The notes under the pieces were generated by a model. The model worked only from the letters and a program-made list of their open reading frames with translations. It was not told the origin of the DNA and did not search any database. Shown here one piece after another: positions 16,307 through 26,007 of a stretch of DNA of 64,000 bases; within the stretch, counting starts at the first letter, position 1; each line of letters opens with the position of its first letter. The stretch is taken from positions 1-64,000 of the forward strand of contig JAUNVL010000002.1 in NCBI GenBank assembly GCA_030537675.1, in the 5' to 3' direction. Source of the stretch: Propionibacteriaceae bacterium (GTDB lineage Bacteria > Actinomycetota > Actinomycetes > Propionibacteriales > Propionibacteriaceae). Position numbers and translations under genes: made by a program.

Positions 16307-18316
16307 CTACTCGTCGGTGGTGTCGGGGGGTGGGGGGGCCACCGGGACCCGGGGAGGATTGCTGCGGGTTGACCAACGGCCACTGAGCGCCGTGTCGCCC
16401 GAGGCATGATCTCCCTCGCGCTCTGGCCTTCTGGCCTGAATACGGCCGGGATCCAGGATTCGCAGCACATCTTCGGCCTCGATCGCGGCAGGCTCGCTGG
16501 TGGCGTCCACGTACCACTCAGACAACGATGGATCGCGGGAGTCCAACCAGGCGCCTGCACCGTCCTCCGACGCAACCTCGCTGGAACCGAAGACGAAGTT
16601 GTCGCCATGATCAGTGATGCCCAACCGCACACCCTGGGCGATGGCTGCGCGTGCGTACTTCTCCCGCAACATGTACGGGTCGGTCTTCAGGTCCTTCGCC
16701 CACGCGACCATGATCCCGATCACGACGAACGCGAAGGGCAGCGCCGAGACCACCATGATCGATTGCAGCCCGGACAAGGGATCTGCACCGTCGTCGGTGG
16801 CCGCAAGGAGGAGGGAGGCAGCCACGAGACCCAGCAGGACACCCCACAGGATGGTGACCCATGGGGACGGGTTGGGCTTGCCCCTCTGGCTGATGGAACC
16901 CATCACGATGGATGCGGAGTCAGCGGATGTGACGAAGAAGATGATGATGGAGACCATGGCGACGAAGGTGGTGATCACGCCGAAGGGCAGGTTCTGCAGG
17001 AGGCCGAAGAGTACTTCCTCGCCCGAGCCCAGGTCACTCAGCTTCGCGCCGTTCGCTTCCATGTACATGGAGGTTCCACCGAAGATTCCGAACCAGAGGA
17101 AGCACACGGCAGAGGGCACCACCATGATGACGGTGACGAACTCACGCAGCGTGCGCCCGCGCGAAATCTTGGCGATGAACAGCCCGACGAAGGGTGTCCA
17201 CGACACCCACCACGCCCAGTAGAACGTGGTCCATGACGCCATGAACTCGGCTGTCTCCGTCCCCTGGTTGGGGTTGCGGAGCAGCATCATGGTGAGGTCC
17301 TTGAAGAACTCCAGGAGCGCGGCCGGGAGGAAGTTCAGGAGGTAGATGGTGGGGCCTGCGATGAAGACGAACACCGCGAGCAGTCCGGCCAGAATCATGT
17401 TGATGTTCGAGAGCGCCCGGATTCCCCGTTTGATACCGGAGACTGCTGAAATGATGAACAGCGTCGTGAGAATGCTCATCGCGGCTATGAGGAAATTGTT
17501 CCCGAGCGGGCCGGTGTTGAAGGTCAACTCCACCCCGTGGCCGATCTGCTGGACCCCGATTCCCAGTGAGATTGCAGTGCCGAACAGTGTGACGATGATC
17601 GCGAAGATATCGATGATGCTGCCGAGCGGTCCGGCTGTCTTGGACCCGAAGATCGGCTCGAAGATCGCTGAGATGAGGGGTGCACGTCCACGCCTGTAGG
17701 AGCTGTAGGCAATGGCGCCACCCACGAGTGCGTAGAACGCCCAGGCGATCGGCCCCCAATGGAGCAGTACCTGCGCCAGGGACGTGAGTGCTGCGTCGGG
17801 GCTGCCAGCTTCCGCGGTCACCCCGTGCGGCGGATCGAGGAAGTAGGTGAGCGGCTCGTAGGGGCCGTAGAAGAGCAGGCCGATGCCCATGCCCGCAGAA
17901 AACAGCATCGCGATCCACGACACCGTCGAGAACTCCGGGGCCTCGTCATCGGCACCCAGCCGGACACCACCGGTGCGGCCGAAACCGAGGACCATCATGA
18001 AGAGAGCGATGGCCACGGCGAGCACGCCGAACAGCCACCCGAACTTGTCCGTCACCCAGGCGAGTGATGCGTCTCCCACCGTCGTGATGCTGGCTGGGGC
18101 GATGACAGCCCAGGCGATGACGGCTGCGACAGCCGTACCCGCCACAGCGAACACAGTCCAGTTCGTGGAGAAGGTGCGGCCTGTGCGTTCCACGCCAATT
18201 CCGGGAATCAGTGCGGGGTGCACCAATCCGGGTTGGGTGACCTCGCGTATGACGCGTTTCACCCGTGAAGGACGCTCCAGGGCGTCCGGGACACGTACTT
18301 TCTTGGAAGGGCTCAT
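16307..18316 (-). CDS. BCCT-family betaine/carnitine/choline transporter
   Basis: A 669-residue secondary carrier with twelve predicted helices in a long central core (about residues 50-560) and extended charged N- and C-termini, as in osmoregulated BetP. Family landmarks are FSAGMGIGLLFYGPYEPL (the glycine-rich TM3 segment G-M-G-I-G) and the WTTFYWAWWVSWTPFVGLFIAKISRGRT region containing the aromatic substrate box. Members take up glycine betaine or related compounds with Na+ or H+; specificity is not resolved here. ATG 18316 (MSPSKKVRV) is preferred; GTG 18352 would add twelve residues. It is transcribed divergently from the PTS operon. Confidence 0.93.
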   Translation of the reverse strand: MSPSKKVRVPDALERPSRVKRVIREVTQPGLVHPALIPGIGVERTGRTFSTNWTVFAVAGTAVAAVIAWAVIAPASITTVGDASLAWVTDKFGWLFGVLAVAIALFMMVLGFGRTGGVRLGADDEAPEFSTVSWIAMLFSAGMGIGLLFYGPYEPLTYFLDPPHGVTAEAGSPDAALTSLAQVLLHWGPIAWAFYALVGGAIAYSSYRRGRAPLISAIFEPIFGSKTAGPLGSIIDIFAIIVTLFGTAISLGIGVQQIGHGVELTFNTGPLGNNFLIAAMSILTTLFIISAVSGIKRGIRALSNINMILAGLLAVFVFIAGPTIYLLNFLPAALLEFFKDLTMMLLRNPNQGTETAEFMASWTTFYWAWWVSWTPFVGLFIAKISRGRTLREFVTVIMVVPSAVCFLWFGIFGGTSMYMEANGAKLSDLGSGEEVLFGLLQNLPFGVITTFVAMVSIIIFFVTSADSASIVMGSISQRGKPNPSPWVTILWGVLLGLVAASLLLAATDDGADPLSGLQSIMVVSALPFAFVVIGIMVAWAKDLKTDPYMLREKYARAAIAQGVRLGITDHGDNFVFGSSEVASEDGAGAWLDSRDPSLSEWYVDATSEPAAIEAEDVLRILDPGRIQARRPEREGDHASGDTALSGRWSTRSNPPRVPVAPPPPDTTDE

Positions 18317-18534
18317 GCGGGCTTCGGTCTCCTCGAGTGATTCTGTGGGCACGCTGGACTGCTCGCGAGCGCCTCACAGTACAGCGCTTTGCCAGCCTCC
18401 CCCCGTTCACGATCCGCAATCCTGTGTGTTCGGCGGCTCTGCCGCGTGGGTGGGCATGGAGCATTAGTATCGAGGCGAAGCAGCCACCCCACGCTGACAA
18501 AGACTGTCGCGGGGAGGCACCGACAGGAGTGATC

Positions 18535-21120
18535 GTGACTGACCTGCTGACCACGGGAACCGTGGAATTCGCCGCCCCGCTGACAGGGGTGATGGTGGCC
18601 ATCGAGGATGTTCCTGATCCTGTTTTCAGCCGGAAGATGCTGGGTGAGGGCTTCTCGATCGACCCTCTCAGCAATGTGCTGCTCGCGCCCGTGGACGGTG
18701 AGGTGGTTGATGTCCAACCGTCATCCCACGCCGTGACGATCCGCTCCGAGAACGGTCTGGAGATCCTCATGCACATCGGGTTGGACACTGTCCGCCTGGT
18801 GGGAGAAGGTTTCACGCCACTCGTGAAGGCCGGCGCACATGTCAAGGTCGGGGATGCCCTCATCGAGTTCGACCTCGATGAAGTGGGCCGTAAGGCGAAG
18901 TCGCTGTTGACCCAAGTGGTGATCACCAACTCGGACCTGGTCGGCGGAATCACCTTTGCCACCGGCGTCGTGTCCGCCGGCAAGGACGTCGCAGCCACCG
19001 TGGAGCTCGCCGCCGCCCCCGCCGAAGGCGAGGAGGTGGCGGCAGGGCCGGCGAGCAGCGCTGCGTCCGGGGCCATCCTGGTGCCCAACCCCACCGGTTT
19101 GCACGCGCGCCCCTCCGCGACGTTCGTCGGACTGGCCAAGAAATTCCGCTCCGACATCCGTTTGCGCCGTGGCGACGACACAGCCAATGGCAAGTCCATC
19201 GTTTCCATCATGTCGATGGCGGTGGCGCACGCGGAGAAGGTCACCATTTCTGCTCACGGTCCGGATGCTCGCGAGGCTGTGGCGCAGCTCTCCGACGCCG
19301 TACGGGCCGGACTCGGTGAGGACTGCCCTCCGGTCAGTGGCACGGATGACACGTCGTCGACACCCGCGGTGAAGGAACCAGCGGCGGAGCCTGAAAAGAC
19401 CTCGCCACGTTCCGGTGATCCCAACAAACTGCTCGGGGTGTCCGCCTCGCCCGGGCTAGGGATTGGCACGGTGGTGCAATTCCGCCACGAGGACATCCAC
19501 GTGGACGAGTACGCGGATGACAGGCACAAGGAGCGCCGCAAGCTGAACTCGGCCATTGACAGGGCCCTGCTCGATCTCTCGGCACTCGAGAAGCGGGTGG
19601 AGGAGGAGTCGTCAGCAGACAAGGCAGCCATCTTCGCTGCCCACCAGGAACTACTGTCCGATCCGGACCTGCTCGACCTTGCCGTCAGCGCCATTGACAA
19701 GGGTAAATCTGCACCGTTCGCCTGGCGCTCCGCCTTCAACTCCTTCGCTGACCAGTTGGCAGGCCTCAGCAATGAAATCCTGGCCGGACGTGCGGGAGAT
19801 GTACGCGACGTCGGGCAGCGCGTCCTGGAAGAGCTGACCGGGCAGCGCTCGGAGAGGAGTGAGCTGCCGGAGAATGCCATTCTTCTGGCCGAGGAGCTGA
19901 CGCCCTCGGACACCGCGCAACTCGACAGAACCAAGGTGGTGGGGTTCGCCACCACCAGCGGCGGCGCATCCAGCCATGTCGCGATCATCGCGCGCTCCCT
20001 CGACATCCCAGCCGTCGCCGGCATCGAATCCCGTGCACTGGACATCGCGGATGGGACCCGAGTGATCCTCGACGGTTCCGCCGGCAGCCTGCAGCTGAAC
20101 GCCTCCGATGAGGACATCGAAAAAATCCTGACTCGGCAACGCCGCATCTCCGAGCGCAAGGCCGTGGAGGAGGCAGCCAAGGACGAGCCGGCGATCACGA
20201 CCGACGGACACCGGGTCAAAGTTGTGGCCAATATCGGCGGAGTCGATGATGCCAAGGAGGCAGGCACCCGGGGAGCTGAGGGAGTGGGACTGCTTCGCAG
20301 CGAGTTCGTCTTCATGGGCCGGACGACGGCGCCGAGCGAGGACGAGCAGGCGCAGGTCTACGCCGACTGTTCCCGTGCCTTGCCGCCGGGCCAGCCACTG
20401 GTGATCCGCACCCTCGACGTCGGTGGCGACAAACCACTGGCATACCTTCCCATCCCCGCCGAGGAAAACCCCTTCCTCGGAATCCGCGGGGTTCGCGTCG
20501 GACTGGAAAAGCCGCAGGTGTTGCGCACCCAGTTGCGCGCCATCCTCGCGGCCGCCGACGCCGGAGCCGAGCTGTACGTCATGTTCCCGATGATCGCGAC
20601 CATCGAGGACTGGCGACGCGCCAAGGCCATCTACGACGAGGAGCGGGCCGCTTCCGGTGTCACAGCGCCCGTCAGCGTCGGCATCATGATGGAAGTCCCG
20701 TCGGTGGCCGTCATGGCGAAGCAGTTCGCAGCGGAGGAAGGCTGCGACTTCTTCAGTGTCGGCACCAACGACCTCACGAGCTACACGCTGGCGATGGACC
20801 GGGGGCACCCGAAACTCGCGGCGCAGGTGGACCCGTGCAACCCTGCGGTCCTCACACTCATCGGGTACGCGGCCAGGGCGCTGCACGCCCACGGAAAATG
20901 GTTGGGCGTGTGTGGCGGTGTGGCTTCCGACCCGCAGGCCGTGCCACTCCTCGTGGGCCTCGGAGTGGATGAGCTGAGCTGTTCCATCCCTGCCATCCCA
21001 TCCGTCAAGGCCACGGTCAGGGCCTATGACCTGGCCACGTGCAAGGAACTGGCTGCCAAAGCCGTCACCTGCTCCACCCCGCGTGAAGTCCGGGCTCTTG
21101 TCCCCATGGGCGAGAGCTGA
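18535..21120 (+). CDS. PTS multiphosphoryl transfer protein (EIIA-HPr-EI fusion)
   Basis: An 861-residue fusion of three cytosolic PTS parts. EIIA-Glc type is residues ~10-150 (active His80 in ILMHIGLDTV), HPr ~178-265 (His190 in NPTGLHARPS), EI ~296-861 (His481 in GGASSHVAII, catalytic Cys in GVCGGVASD, PEP-binding region PVSVGIMMEVPS). Phosphate passes from PEP through EI, HPr and EIIA to the sugar-specific EIIB encoded next. The GTG at 18535 follows AGGAG by five bases; a TAGTAT -10 candidate at 18465-18470 gives a leader of about 60 bases. Sixteen bases separate it from the EIIBC gene. FPr/MTP proteins often serve fructose, but here the EIIA is glucose/beta-glucoside type. Confidence 0.93.
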   Translation: MTDLLTTGTVEFAAPLTGVMVAIEDVPDPVFSRKMLGEGFSIDPLSNVLLAPVDGEVVDVQPSSHAVTIRSENGLEILMHIGLDTVRLVGEGFTPLVKAGAHVKVGDALIEFDLDEVGRKAKSLLTQVVITNSDLVGGITFATGVVSAGKDVAATVELAAAPAEGEEVAAGPASSAASGAILVPNPTGLHARPSATFVGLAKKFRSDIRLRRGDDTANGKSIVSIMSMAVAHAEKVTISAHGPDAREAVAQLSDAVRAGLGEDCPPVSGTDDTSSTPAVKEPAAEPEKTSPRSGDPNKLLGVSASPGLGIGTVVQFRHEDIHVDEYADDRHKERRKLNSAIDRALLDLSALEKRVEEESSADKAAIFAAHQELLSDPDLLDLAVSAIDKGKSAPFAWRSAFNSFADQLAGLSNEILAGRAGDVRDVGQRVLEELTGQRSERSELPENAILLAEELTPSDTAQLDRTKVVGFATTSGGASSHVAIIARSLDIPAVAGIESRALDIADGTRVILDGSAGSLQLNASDEDIEKILTRQRRISERKAVEEAAKDEPAITTDGHRVKVVANIGGVDDAKEAGTRGAEGVGLLRSEFVFMGRTTAPSEDEQAQVYADCSRALPPGQPLVIRTLDVGGDKPLAYLPIPAEENPFLGIRGVRVGLEKPQVLRTQLRAILAAADAGAELYVMFPMIATIEDWRRAKAIYDEERAASGVTAPVSVGIMMEVPSVAVMAKQFAAEEGCDFFSVGTNDLTSYTLAMDRGHPKLAAQVDPCNPAVLTLIGYAARALHAHGKWLGVCGGVASDPQAVPLLVGLGVDELSCSIPAIPSVKATVRAYDLATCKELAAKAVTCSTPREVRALVPMGES

Positions 21121-21135
21121 GCTGAGGAGATCAAC

Positions 21136-22896
21136 ATGAGTGCAGCACAGGAAGTCGTCAAGGCAGTCGGTGGCAGGAAGAACATCGTCAGCCTCAGCCA
21201 CTGCGCCACCCGCCTGAGGTTCCAGCTCGTGGACTCCTCGGACATCAAGGTGGAGACCGTCGAGACCATCAAAGGCGTGATGGGGGCCGTTCCGCAGAGC
21301 GGAAACCGCTTCCAGATCATCATGGGTGGGGCCGTCCAGAGCGTCTACAACGAGATCCAGGAACTGCCCGAGATGGCAGGCAGCTCCACGCCACTGACCG
21401 ACGCCGAGCTCAAGGCTGCTGGCAAGGCGGGTGGGGTCCGGGGCAAATTTGCCTGGGTGGACTCATTCTTTGAGTTCCTCTCTGACTCCTTCCGGCCCAT
21501 CCTTGGTGCTCTGCTGGGTGCGTCCCTGTTCATCACCTTCATGGCGTTGATGAGCACCCTCGGCGTCATCGGCAACTGGGCCGACCCGCGGACCGAACTG
21601 CCGCCGTCGTGGCAGTTCGTGAACCTGCTGTGGCAGTCCGTGTTCGTCTTCCTGCCGCTCATGGTGGCCTACAACGCCAGCAAGAAGATCGGTGCGGATC
21701 CGTGGGTGGGGTTCGCCATCATGGCGCTGGTGATGCTGCCCGGATTCAGGGACCTGGGGGGAATCGAGGGAGCGTATTCCGCGACGATCGCCGGCAGCGA
21801 TGTCACGCTCGTGGACATCTTCGGTGTGCCCTTGACGATCTTCGACTACTCGTCACAGGTCTTCCCGCCGCTGCTGATGGCTGGAGTGCTCGGGCCGCTC
21901 TACAAGGGGTTGAAGCGGATCATCCCGGAGAACCTGCAGCTGATCTTCGTGCCCTTCCTGGCCATGCTCGTCATGTTGCCGTTGACGGCATTCCTCATCG
22001 GCCCCATCGGCGTGTACGTCGGCGCATGGCTGGCGAGCGGGTTGCAGGCCATCAACGCCATCTCGCCGTTCATCTTCGCGATCATGATTCCCCTGGTGTA
22101 CCCGTTCATGGTGCCGTTGGGCTTGCACTGGCCCATCAACGCCATCATGCTGCTCAACATCCAGACGCTGGGCTTCGACTACATCCAGGGCCCCATGGGT
22201 GCGTGGAACTTCGCGTGCTTCGGCGCGACGGCGGGCGTGCTGTTCCTCGCCTGGCGCGACCGGGACGCCGCGATGCGTCAGACGGCCACCGGAGCGTTGG
22301 CGGCAGGACTCCTGGGTGGTATCTCCGAGCCTTCCCTGTACGGCATCCATCTGCGGTTCAAGAAGATCTACCCCCGGATGCTGACCGGCTGTCTCGTGGG
22401 TGGCCTGATCCTCGGCTTCGGCGGCAGCGTCACCACCAAGGCGTTCGTCTTCACCTCGCTGCTCACCATCCCGGCCTTCAGCAACATCGCCCTCTACGGT
22501 GGCGCGGTCGCTGCGGCATTCTTCACCTCCATGCTGATGGTCATCATCTTCGATTACCGCACGCCGGAGCAGAAGGCTGCTTCCCGGCGCAGCGGCGTCG
22601 AGGACGAGCCGACGTCCGAACCGCGGGTGATCGTGGTGGGTGACGTGGAGACCAACCAGGCGAAGCAGTGGGTTGCGGCGCTCGGTGGCGAGGCCAACAT
22701 CAACGGCGTCGAGTTGATCGCAGAGACCCGCGTGCGGGTGAATGTGAAGGACTCCTCAATGGTCGACGTCGAAGCGTTGCAACGATCCGGGCTCGCGGGA
22801 GCGGTGGAGGTCACACCCGGGGTCTGGCACCTCGTCGCTGGTCTGGAAGCGGAGCAGTACACGGAAGGGATCCGACGGCGTCTGGCGTCGGTGTGA
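21136..22896 (+). CDS. PTS permease EIIBC, beta-glucoside/glucose superfamily, with extra C-terminal EIIB-like domain
   Basis: A 586-residue membrane permease. The N-terminal EIIB domain has the phospho-cysteine Cys23 in SLSHCATRLRF, as in BglF-type proteins. A ten-helix EIIC domain spans about residues 100-475 (GGISEPSLYGIHLRFKK is the typical sugar-site loop). The last ~90 residues (about 494-586) are a second EIIB-like domain: ALGGEANINGVELIAETRVRVNV aligns with the first copy, but Ala529 replaces the active cysteine. The sugar cannot be assigned securely; a beta-glucoside-type or related hexose is most likely. Start ATG follows GAGGAG by five bases, directly after the EIIA-HPr-EI gene, so both form one complete PTS. 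Confidence 0.9.
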   Translation: MSAAQEVVKAVGGRKNIVSLSHCATRLRFQLVDSSDIKVETVETIKGVMGAVPQSGNRFQIIMGGAVQSVYNEIQELPEMAGSSTPLTDAELKAAGKAGGVRGKFAWVDSFFEFLSDSFRPILGALLGASLFITFMALMSTLGVIGNWADPRTELPPSWQFVNLLWQSVFVFLPLMVAYNASKKIGADPWVGFAIMALVMLPGFRDLGGIEGAYSATIAGSDVTLVDIFGVPLTIFDYSSQVFPPLLMAGVLGPLYKGLKRIIPENLQLIFVPFLAMLVMLPLTAFLIGPIGVYVGAWLASGLQAINAISPFIFAIMIPLVYPFMVPLGLHWPINAIMLLNIQTLGFDYIQGPMGAWNFACFGATAGVLFLAWRDRDAAMRQTATGALAAGLLGGISEPSLYGIHLRFKKIYPRMLTGCLVGGLILGFGGSVTTKAFVFTSLLTIPAFSNIALYGGAVAAAFFTSMLMVIIFDYRTPEQKAASRRSGVEDEPTSEPRVIVVGDVETNQAKQWVAALGGEANINGVELIAETRVRVNVKDSSMVDVEALQRSGLAGAVEVTPGVWHLVAGLEAEQYTEGIRRRLASV

Positions 22897-22913
22897 CGTG
22901 AAGGGGTGGGCAC

Positions 22914-23492
22914 GTGGTCAACGAGTACGACTCCCAACCGCCGGCGTGCCTGCTCATCACCGGGACCGTGGGTGCTGGCAAGACCAGCACCGCCTACGCC
23001 GTCGGTGAGGAGCTTCGACGCCAGGGCGTCCCGCATGCAGTGATCGACCTGGATGAATTGTGCCGAGGCTGGCCGTCTCCACCGGAGGACCCGTTCAACA
23101 GCATTCTCGGGTTCACCAATCTTCGATCAGTCAGCCAGAACTACCTCCTCGCAGGCGCGAGAAGGCTGATCATGGCGGGGGTCGTGGAAGGGACCGAGGG
23201 AGTGGAGGAGCATACGGCCGCCGTGGGGATGTCAGTCACCGTCTGTCGGCTGCGAGTCGATCTCAATCTGGTGCGCCAACGGTTGGTCGCCCGTCATGAT
23301 CCGGGGCCGTCGCTCGAGTGGCATCTCCACAGGAGCGGGGAACTGGACGGAGTCCTTGACAGACAGTTGATGCCGGACGCCATCCTCGACGTCGGTGATG
23401 ACTCGCTGGAGTCAGTGGCGCTGCGAGTGCTCACCGCCATCGGCTGGGAATCTTCTCCTGCCGTCGCCCTGCGACGGCCAGCACCAGGGTGA
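22914..23492 (+). CDS. P-loop kinase-like NTPase
   Basis: A 192-residue protein with Walker A GTVGAGKTS at residues ~17-25 and a helix-strand layout like APS-kinase/shikimate-kinase-type P-loop kinases (VIDLDELCRGWP as the second conserved strand, with Asp-Leu-Asp near residue 45). It may phosphorylate a small molecule, but the acceptor is unknown. GTG 22914 follows a purine-rich GTGAAGGGG stretch. It starts 17 bases after the PTS permease, so it is probably the third gene of that operon; a sugar-related kinase role would be inference from context alone. Confidence 0.7.
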   Translation: MVNEYDSQPPACLLITGTVGAGKTSTAYAVGEELRRQGVPHAVIDLDELCRGWPSPPEDPFNSILGFTNLRSVSQNYLLAGARRLIMAGVVEGTEGVEEHTAAVGMSVTVCRLRVDLNLVRQRLVARHDPGPSLEWHLHRSGELDGVLDRQLMPDAILDVGDDSLESVALRVLTAIGWESSPAVALRRPAPG

Positions 23493-23601
23493 TGGGAACG
23501 TCATAGAACCTGAGGCCGGGGGATCAACGGCCATCTGGCCGTCAGCACACAACGGTGGGAGCAAGGGTTGCAACGTGTTGGCATCACGTGCTTGCAAGAC
23601 C

Positions 23602-24227
23602 TCAGCCACCCATGATGTTCGGTCGTGCGCCGACGTACGTGGCGTCGTCGATGGTGTCCAGGACGAATGACGCCACTGAGGTGCGGCTGACGGCTGATGA
23701 CGATGTTGTAGCGCTGATGTCTTCACCGCTGCGGTAGGTCTGCAGGGGACCGTTGGTCAGTTGCGCTGGCCGCACGATGGTCCACTCCAGGCCGCTGCCG
23801 GAGATGATGTCCTCCTTGTCGGAGTGGTCCGCGATGGCGTTGCGCAGGAAGAGGGCACGGCGACGACACGACCGACCCAGCCCAGTTGGCGTGCTGAATC
23901 GCCCACGCCCATGGTGGAGATGTACACGATGCGACGAACGGCGCTTTTCTCCATTGCGGCCACGATGGTGCGGATGCCGGCCACCAGTTCGGGATCACGC
24001 TTCAGCGGTGTTCGGGGCCCCAGTGCACTCACGACTGCGTCCTGTCCCGACAGCGCGCGCAGCACGGCGTCTGGATCGGTGATGTCGCCCTGGATGTGGG
24101 GCGTGTCGGGCGAGGCCAGCCCCGAGGCGTCGCGAACGAAGGCTGTGACGTCGTGGCCCCTGCTGTTGGCCTCGTTGATGAGGCATGCCCCGGTGGCGCC
24201 TGTGGCACCGAAAATTAGGATGTTCAT
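23602..24227 (-). pseudogene. Frameshifted NAD(P)H-binding reductase (SDR atypical family)
   Basis: The first part reads MNILIFGATGATGACLINEANSR with the GATGATG dinucleotide-binding loop, then VYISTMGVGDSARQLGWVGRVV. Near 23853-23855 (a GGG run on the plus strand) the frame is lost. In the next frame the protein continues LFLRNAIADHSDKEDIISGSGLEWTIVRPAQLTNGPLQTYR and ends at the stop 23602-23604. The span is one base short of a multiple of three, and one extra C would restore VVAVPLFLRNAI, the usual sequence of this family. The intact protein would be ~208 residues, an NmrA/biliverdin-reductase-B-like oxidoreductase. Real decay or a homopolymer error; SD GAGGAT precedes the ATG. Confidence 0.85.
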
Positions 24228-24285
24228 GGCGGATCCTCGTTCTCTCGAGACTTTCAGAGTACGCCTGCCCGGGCGGGAGGCTGCG

Positions 24286-24891
24286 TCATGAGGCGGTGGC
24301 GGAGGGCAGCGTTGCCCGGCCTGACATCGCAAGGAGGATGTCCTTCGCTCGGAGCCTCAGGGGGTCTCCCTCGCCGACGTGCCATTCGGCGTCCGTCGCC
24401 TCGAGCCGATGTCCGTCGAGGGTGTCGACGAACGTCTTGAGGGAGCGGGGGCCGGTGTGCTCCAGAACTTGGAGAATGGTCGCGACCGGCGGCGGCTCGA
24501 GGCCGAGAGCCTCCGTGATGTCGAGACCGTGAATGACGTTCTCCCTCAGTGTGTCGGCCTGTCCTCCACCCGGTGGTCGCCAGGTGCTCTCAACGTTGTC
24601 CGCAAGGCACTGGAGCATGTCGTCCGTCGTCATCGTGGCCGCATCACGTTTGGCTGCACGGTCCACGAACCGGTTGAAGCTGCCATGTGCGCTGAGGATG
24701 CCGCGGATCACAGCCCCGTTCGAGTAGCGATAGGGCATCGTCAGGTGCGCCACCACCTCCCGCACCCGCCAGCCTTCACACAGGGCCGAGTGATCCCAGC
24801 CATCCGAAGTCAGTGTCCCAAGCACGTGGACGAGACGCCGTCGCTCGGCAACCGTGATGGAGAACAAGGTGGTCTTCTCAGTGTTGGTCAT
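24286..24891 (-). CDS. Maleylpyruvate isomerase (MDMPI)/DinB-like family protein
   Basis: A 201-residue protein with the DinB-fold N-terminal domain of mycothiol-dependent maleylpyruvate isomerases: LTSDGWDHSALCEGWRVREVVAHLTMPYRY and ENVIHGLDITEALGLEP, where the His residues of VVAHL and ENVIHGLDI are expected metal ligands, then an SCP2-like tail (WHVGEGDPLRLRAKDILLAMSGR). Members typically transfer or isomerise using mycothiol, a thiol restricted to actinobacteria. The precise substrate is unknown. ATG 24891 follows GAGGAG by nine bases. It lies 58 bases from the frameshifted reductase on the same strand. Confidence 0.85.
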   Translation of the reverse strand: MTNTEKTTLFSITVAERRRLVHVLGTLTSDGWDHSALCEGWRVREVVAHLTMPYRYSNGAVIRGILSAHGSFNRFVDRAAKRDAATMTTDDMLQCLADNVESTWRPPGGGQADTLRENVIHGLDITEALGLEPPPVATILQVLEHTGPRSLKTFVDTLDGHRLEATDAEWHVGEGDPLRLRAKDILLAMSGRATLPSATAS

Positions 24892-24999
24892 GCGGCACGC
24901 TCCTCGGACTCAGCAACCCGTGCCGTGAATCGTCGCATGTAGGCGAGCGGCGTTCGACATCCGGGGGAAGTTCATTCGTCGCGAGGAGCGCAAGCCCTC

Positions 25000-25881
25000 T
25001 CAGGTTGCTGCCTGCTCCCCGTGCTCTCCGCCATGGGAGGAGTCTGTTCCATCGGACGTCGTGGCCGGGGGTGCGGCGGATTTTCGGGCGCGACGCAGCA
25101 GTTGTACAGCCGAGAAAAGGAGGAAGAGGGCGAAGAGCCGGGACATCCACTCCGCGGGCAGGATGAGGGCCAGCTGCACCCCGAGCGGGGCGCCCGCGAT
25201 TCCTCCCGCCCCGAGCCATGCGCCTGCACGCCAATCGGTGTAGCCGTGACGAGCGTTGCGCCATGCGCCCATCAACGACACGGGCACCATCACTGCCAGG
25301 GAAGTGCCTTGGGCCTCTTGCGGAGACATGCCGAAGCCCAGCATGAAGGCCGGGACGAGAATGACGCCCCCGCCGACGCCCAGCAACGCTGACAGGACAC
25401 CCATCGCAAGCCCGGCGAACAGGTAACCGGCGATGACCAATGGCCCGCTGGTGGAGACCTCGCCAGCCACTGCGGCCGCGGCCGTGGGCCAGAGCAGTCG
25501 CCCGGCCACGATGAGCAGGAGGACAGCGAAGACGTAGCGCATCGTGTTCTCGGAAAGTCTGTGCAGCAGACCACCACCTACGACGGCGCCCACCAGGCCC
25601 CCGATGGCCACGATCGCAGCGGGGAGAAGCAGCACCTCTCCCGCGAGGCCGTAGAAAAGAGCGCCGGACAATGCGGTGAGCACGATGGCGGCCAGCGATG
25701 TGGCCTGGGCGTTCTTCTGCTGGAAATGCAGGAGCAGGACGAGGATGGGGACCAGGGCGACGCCGCCACCGACACCCAGCAGCCCTGACATCACACCGAC
25801 GCCAACCCCGGCACCCACGAAGGTGAGCGCGGGAACCACGCCGTTGCCGTCACCCTGCAATGGCCTCACGTCCTTCTCCAT
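25000..25881 (-). CDS. TauE/SafE-family sulfite/organosulfonate exporter-like permease
   Basis: A 293-residue membrane protein with two homologous halves, each starting with the G-L-L-G-V-G-G-G signature of the TauE/SafE (DUF81) family: VGVMSGLLGVGGGVALVPIL near residue 27 and MGVLSALLGVGGGVILVPAF near residue 160. About eight helices are predicted, then a hydrophilic tail. Members export sulfite, sulfoacetate or other anions; no sulfur genes are adjacent, so the substrate is open. Start ATG at 25881. Confidence 0.92.
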   Translation of the reverse strand: MEKDVRPLQGDGNGVVPALTFVGAGVGVGVMSGLLGVGGGVALVPILVLLLHFQQKNAQATSLAAIVLTALSGALFYGLAGEVLLLPAAIVAIGGLVGAVVGGGLLHRLSENTMRYVFAVLLLIVAGRLLWPTAAAAVAGEVSTSGPLVIAGYLFAGLAMGVLSALLGVGGGVILVPAFMLGFGMSPQEAQGTSLAVMVPVSLMGAWRNARHGYTDWRAGAWLGAGGIAGAPLGVQLALILPAEWMSRLFALFLLFSAVQLLRRARKSAAPPATTSDGTDSSHGGEHGEQAAT

Positions 25882-26007
25882 GTCATCGACGACAGTTAAC
25901 GACCTCTGGCCGGGCTGGGGCTCGTCCTCACCCTCGGTGGGGTCATCCCCACGCTATCCCGTCACGGGCGTGGGCCACGCCCCTATCCGAACGGGCTCGG
26001 ACGGGGT

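Noticed and set aside
23527..23542. ACGGCCA-TC-TGGCCGT inverted repeat in the convergent gap after the P-loop kinase gene
   Set aside because: The two-base loop and short stem make a poor hairpin, with no T tract; not called a terminator.
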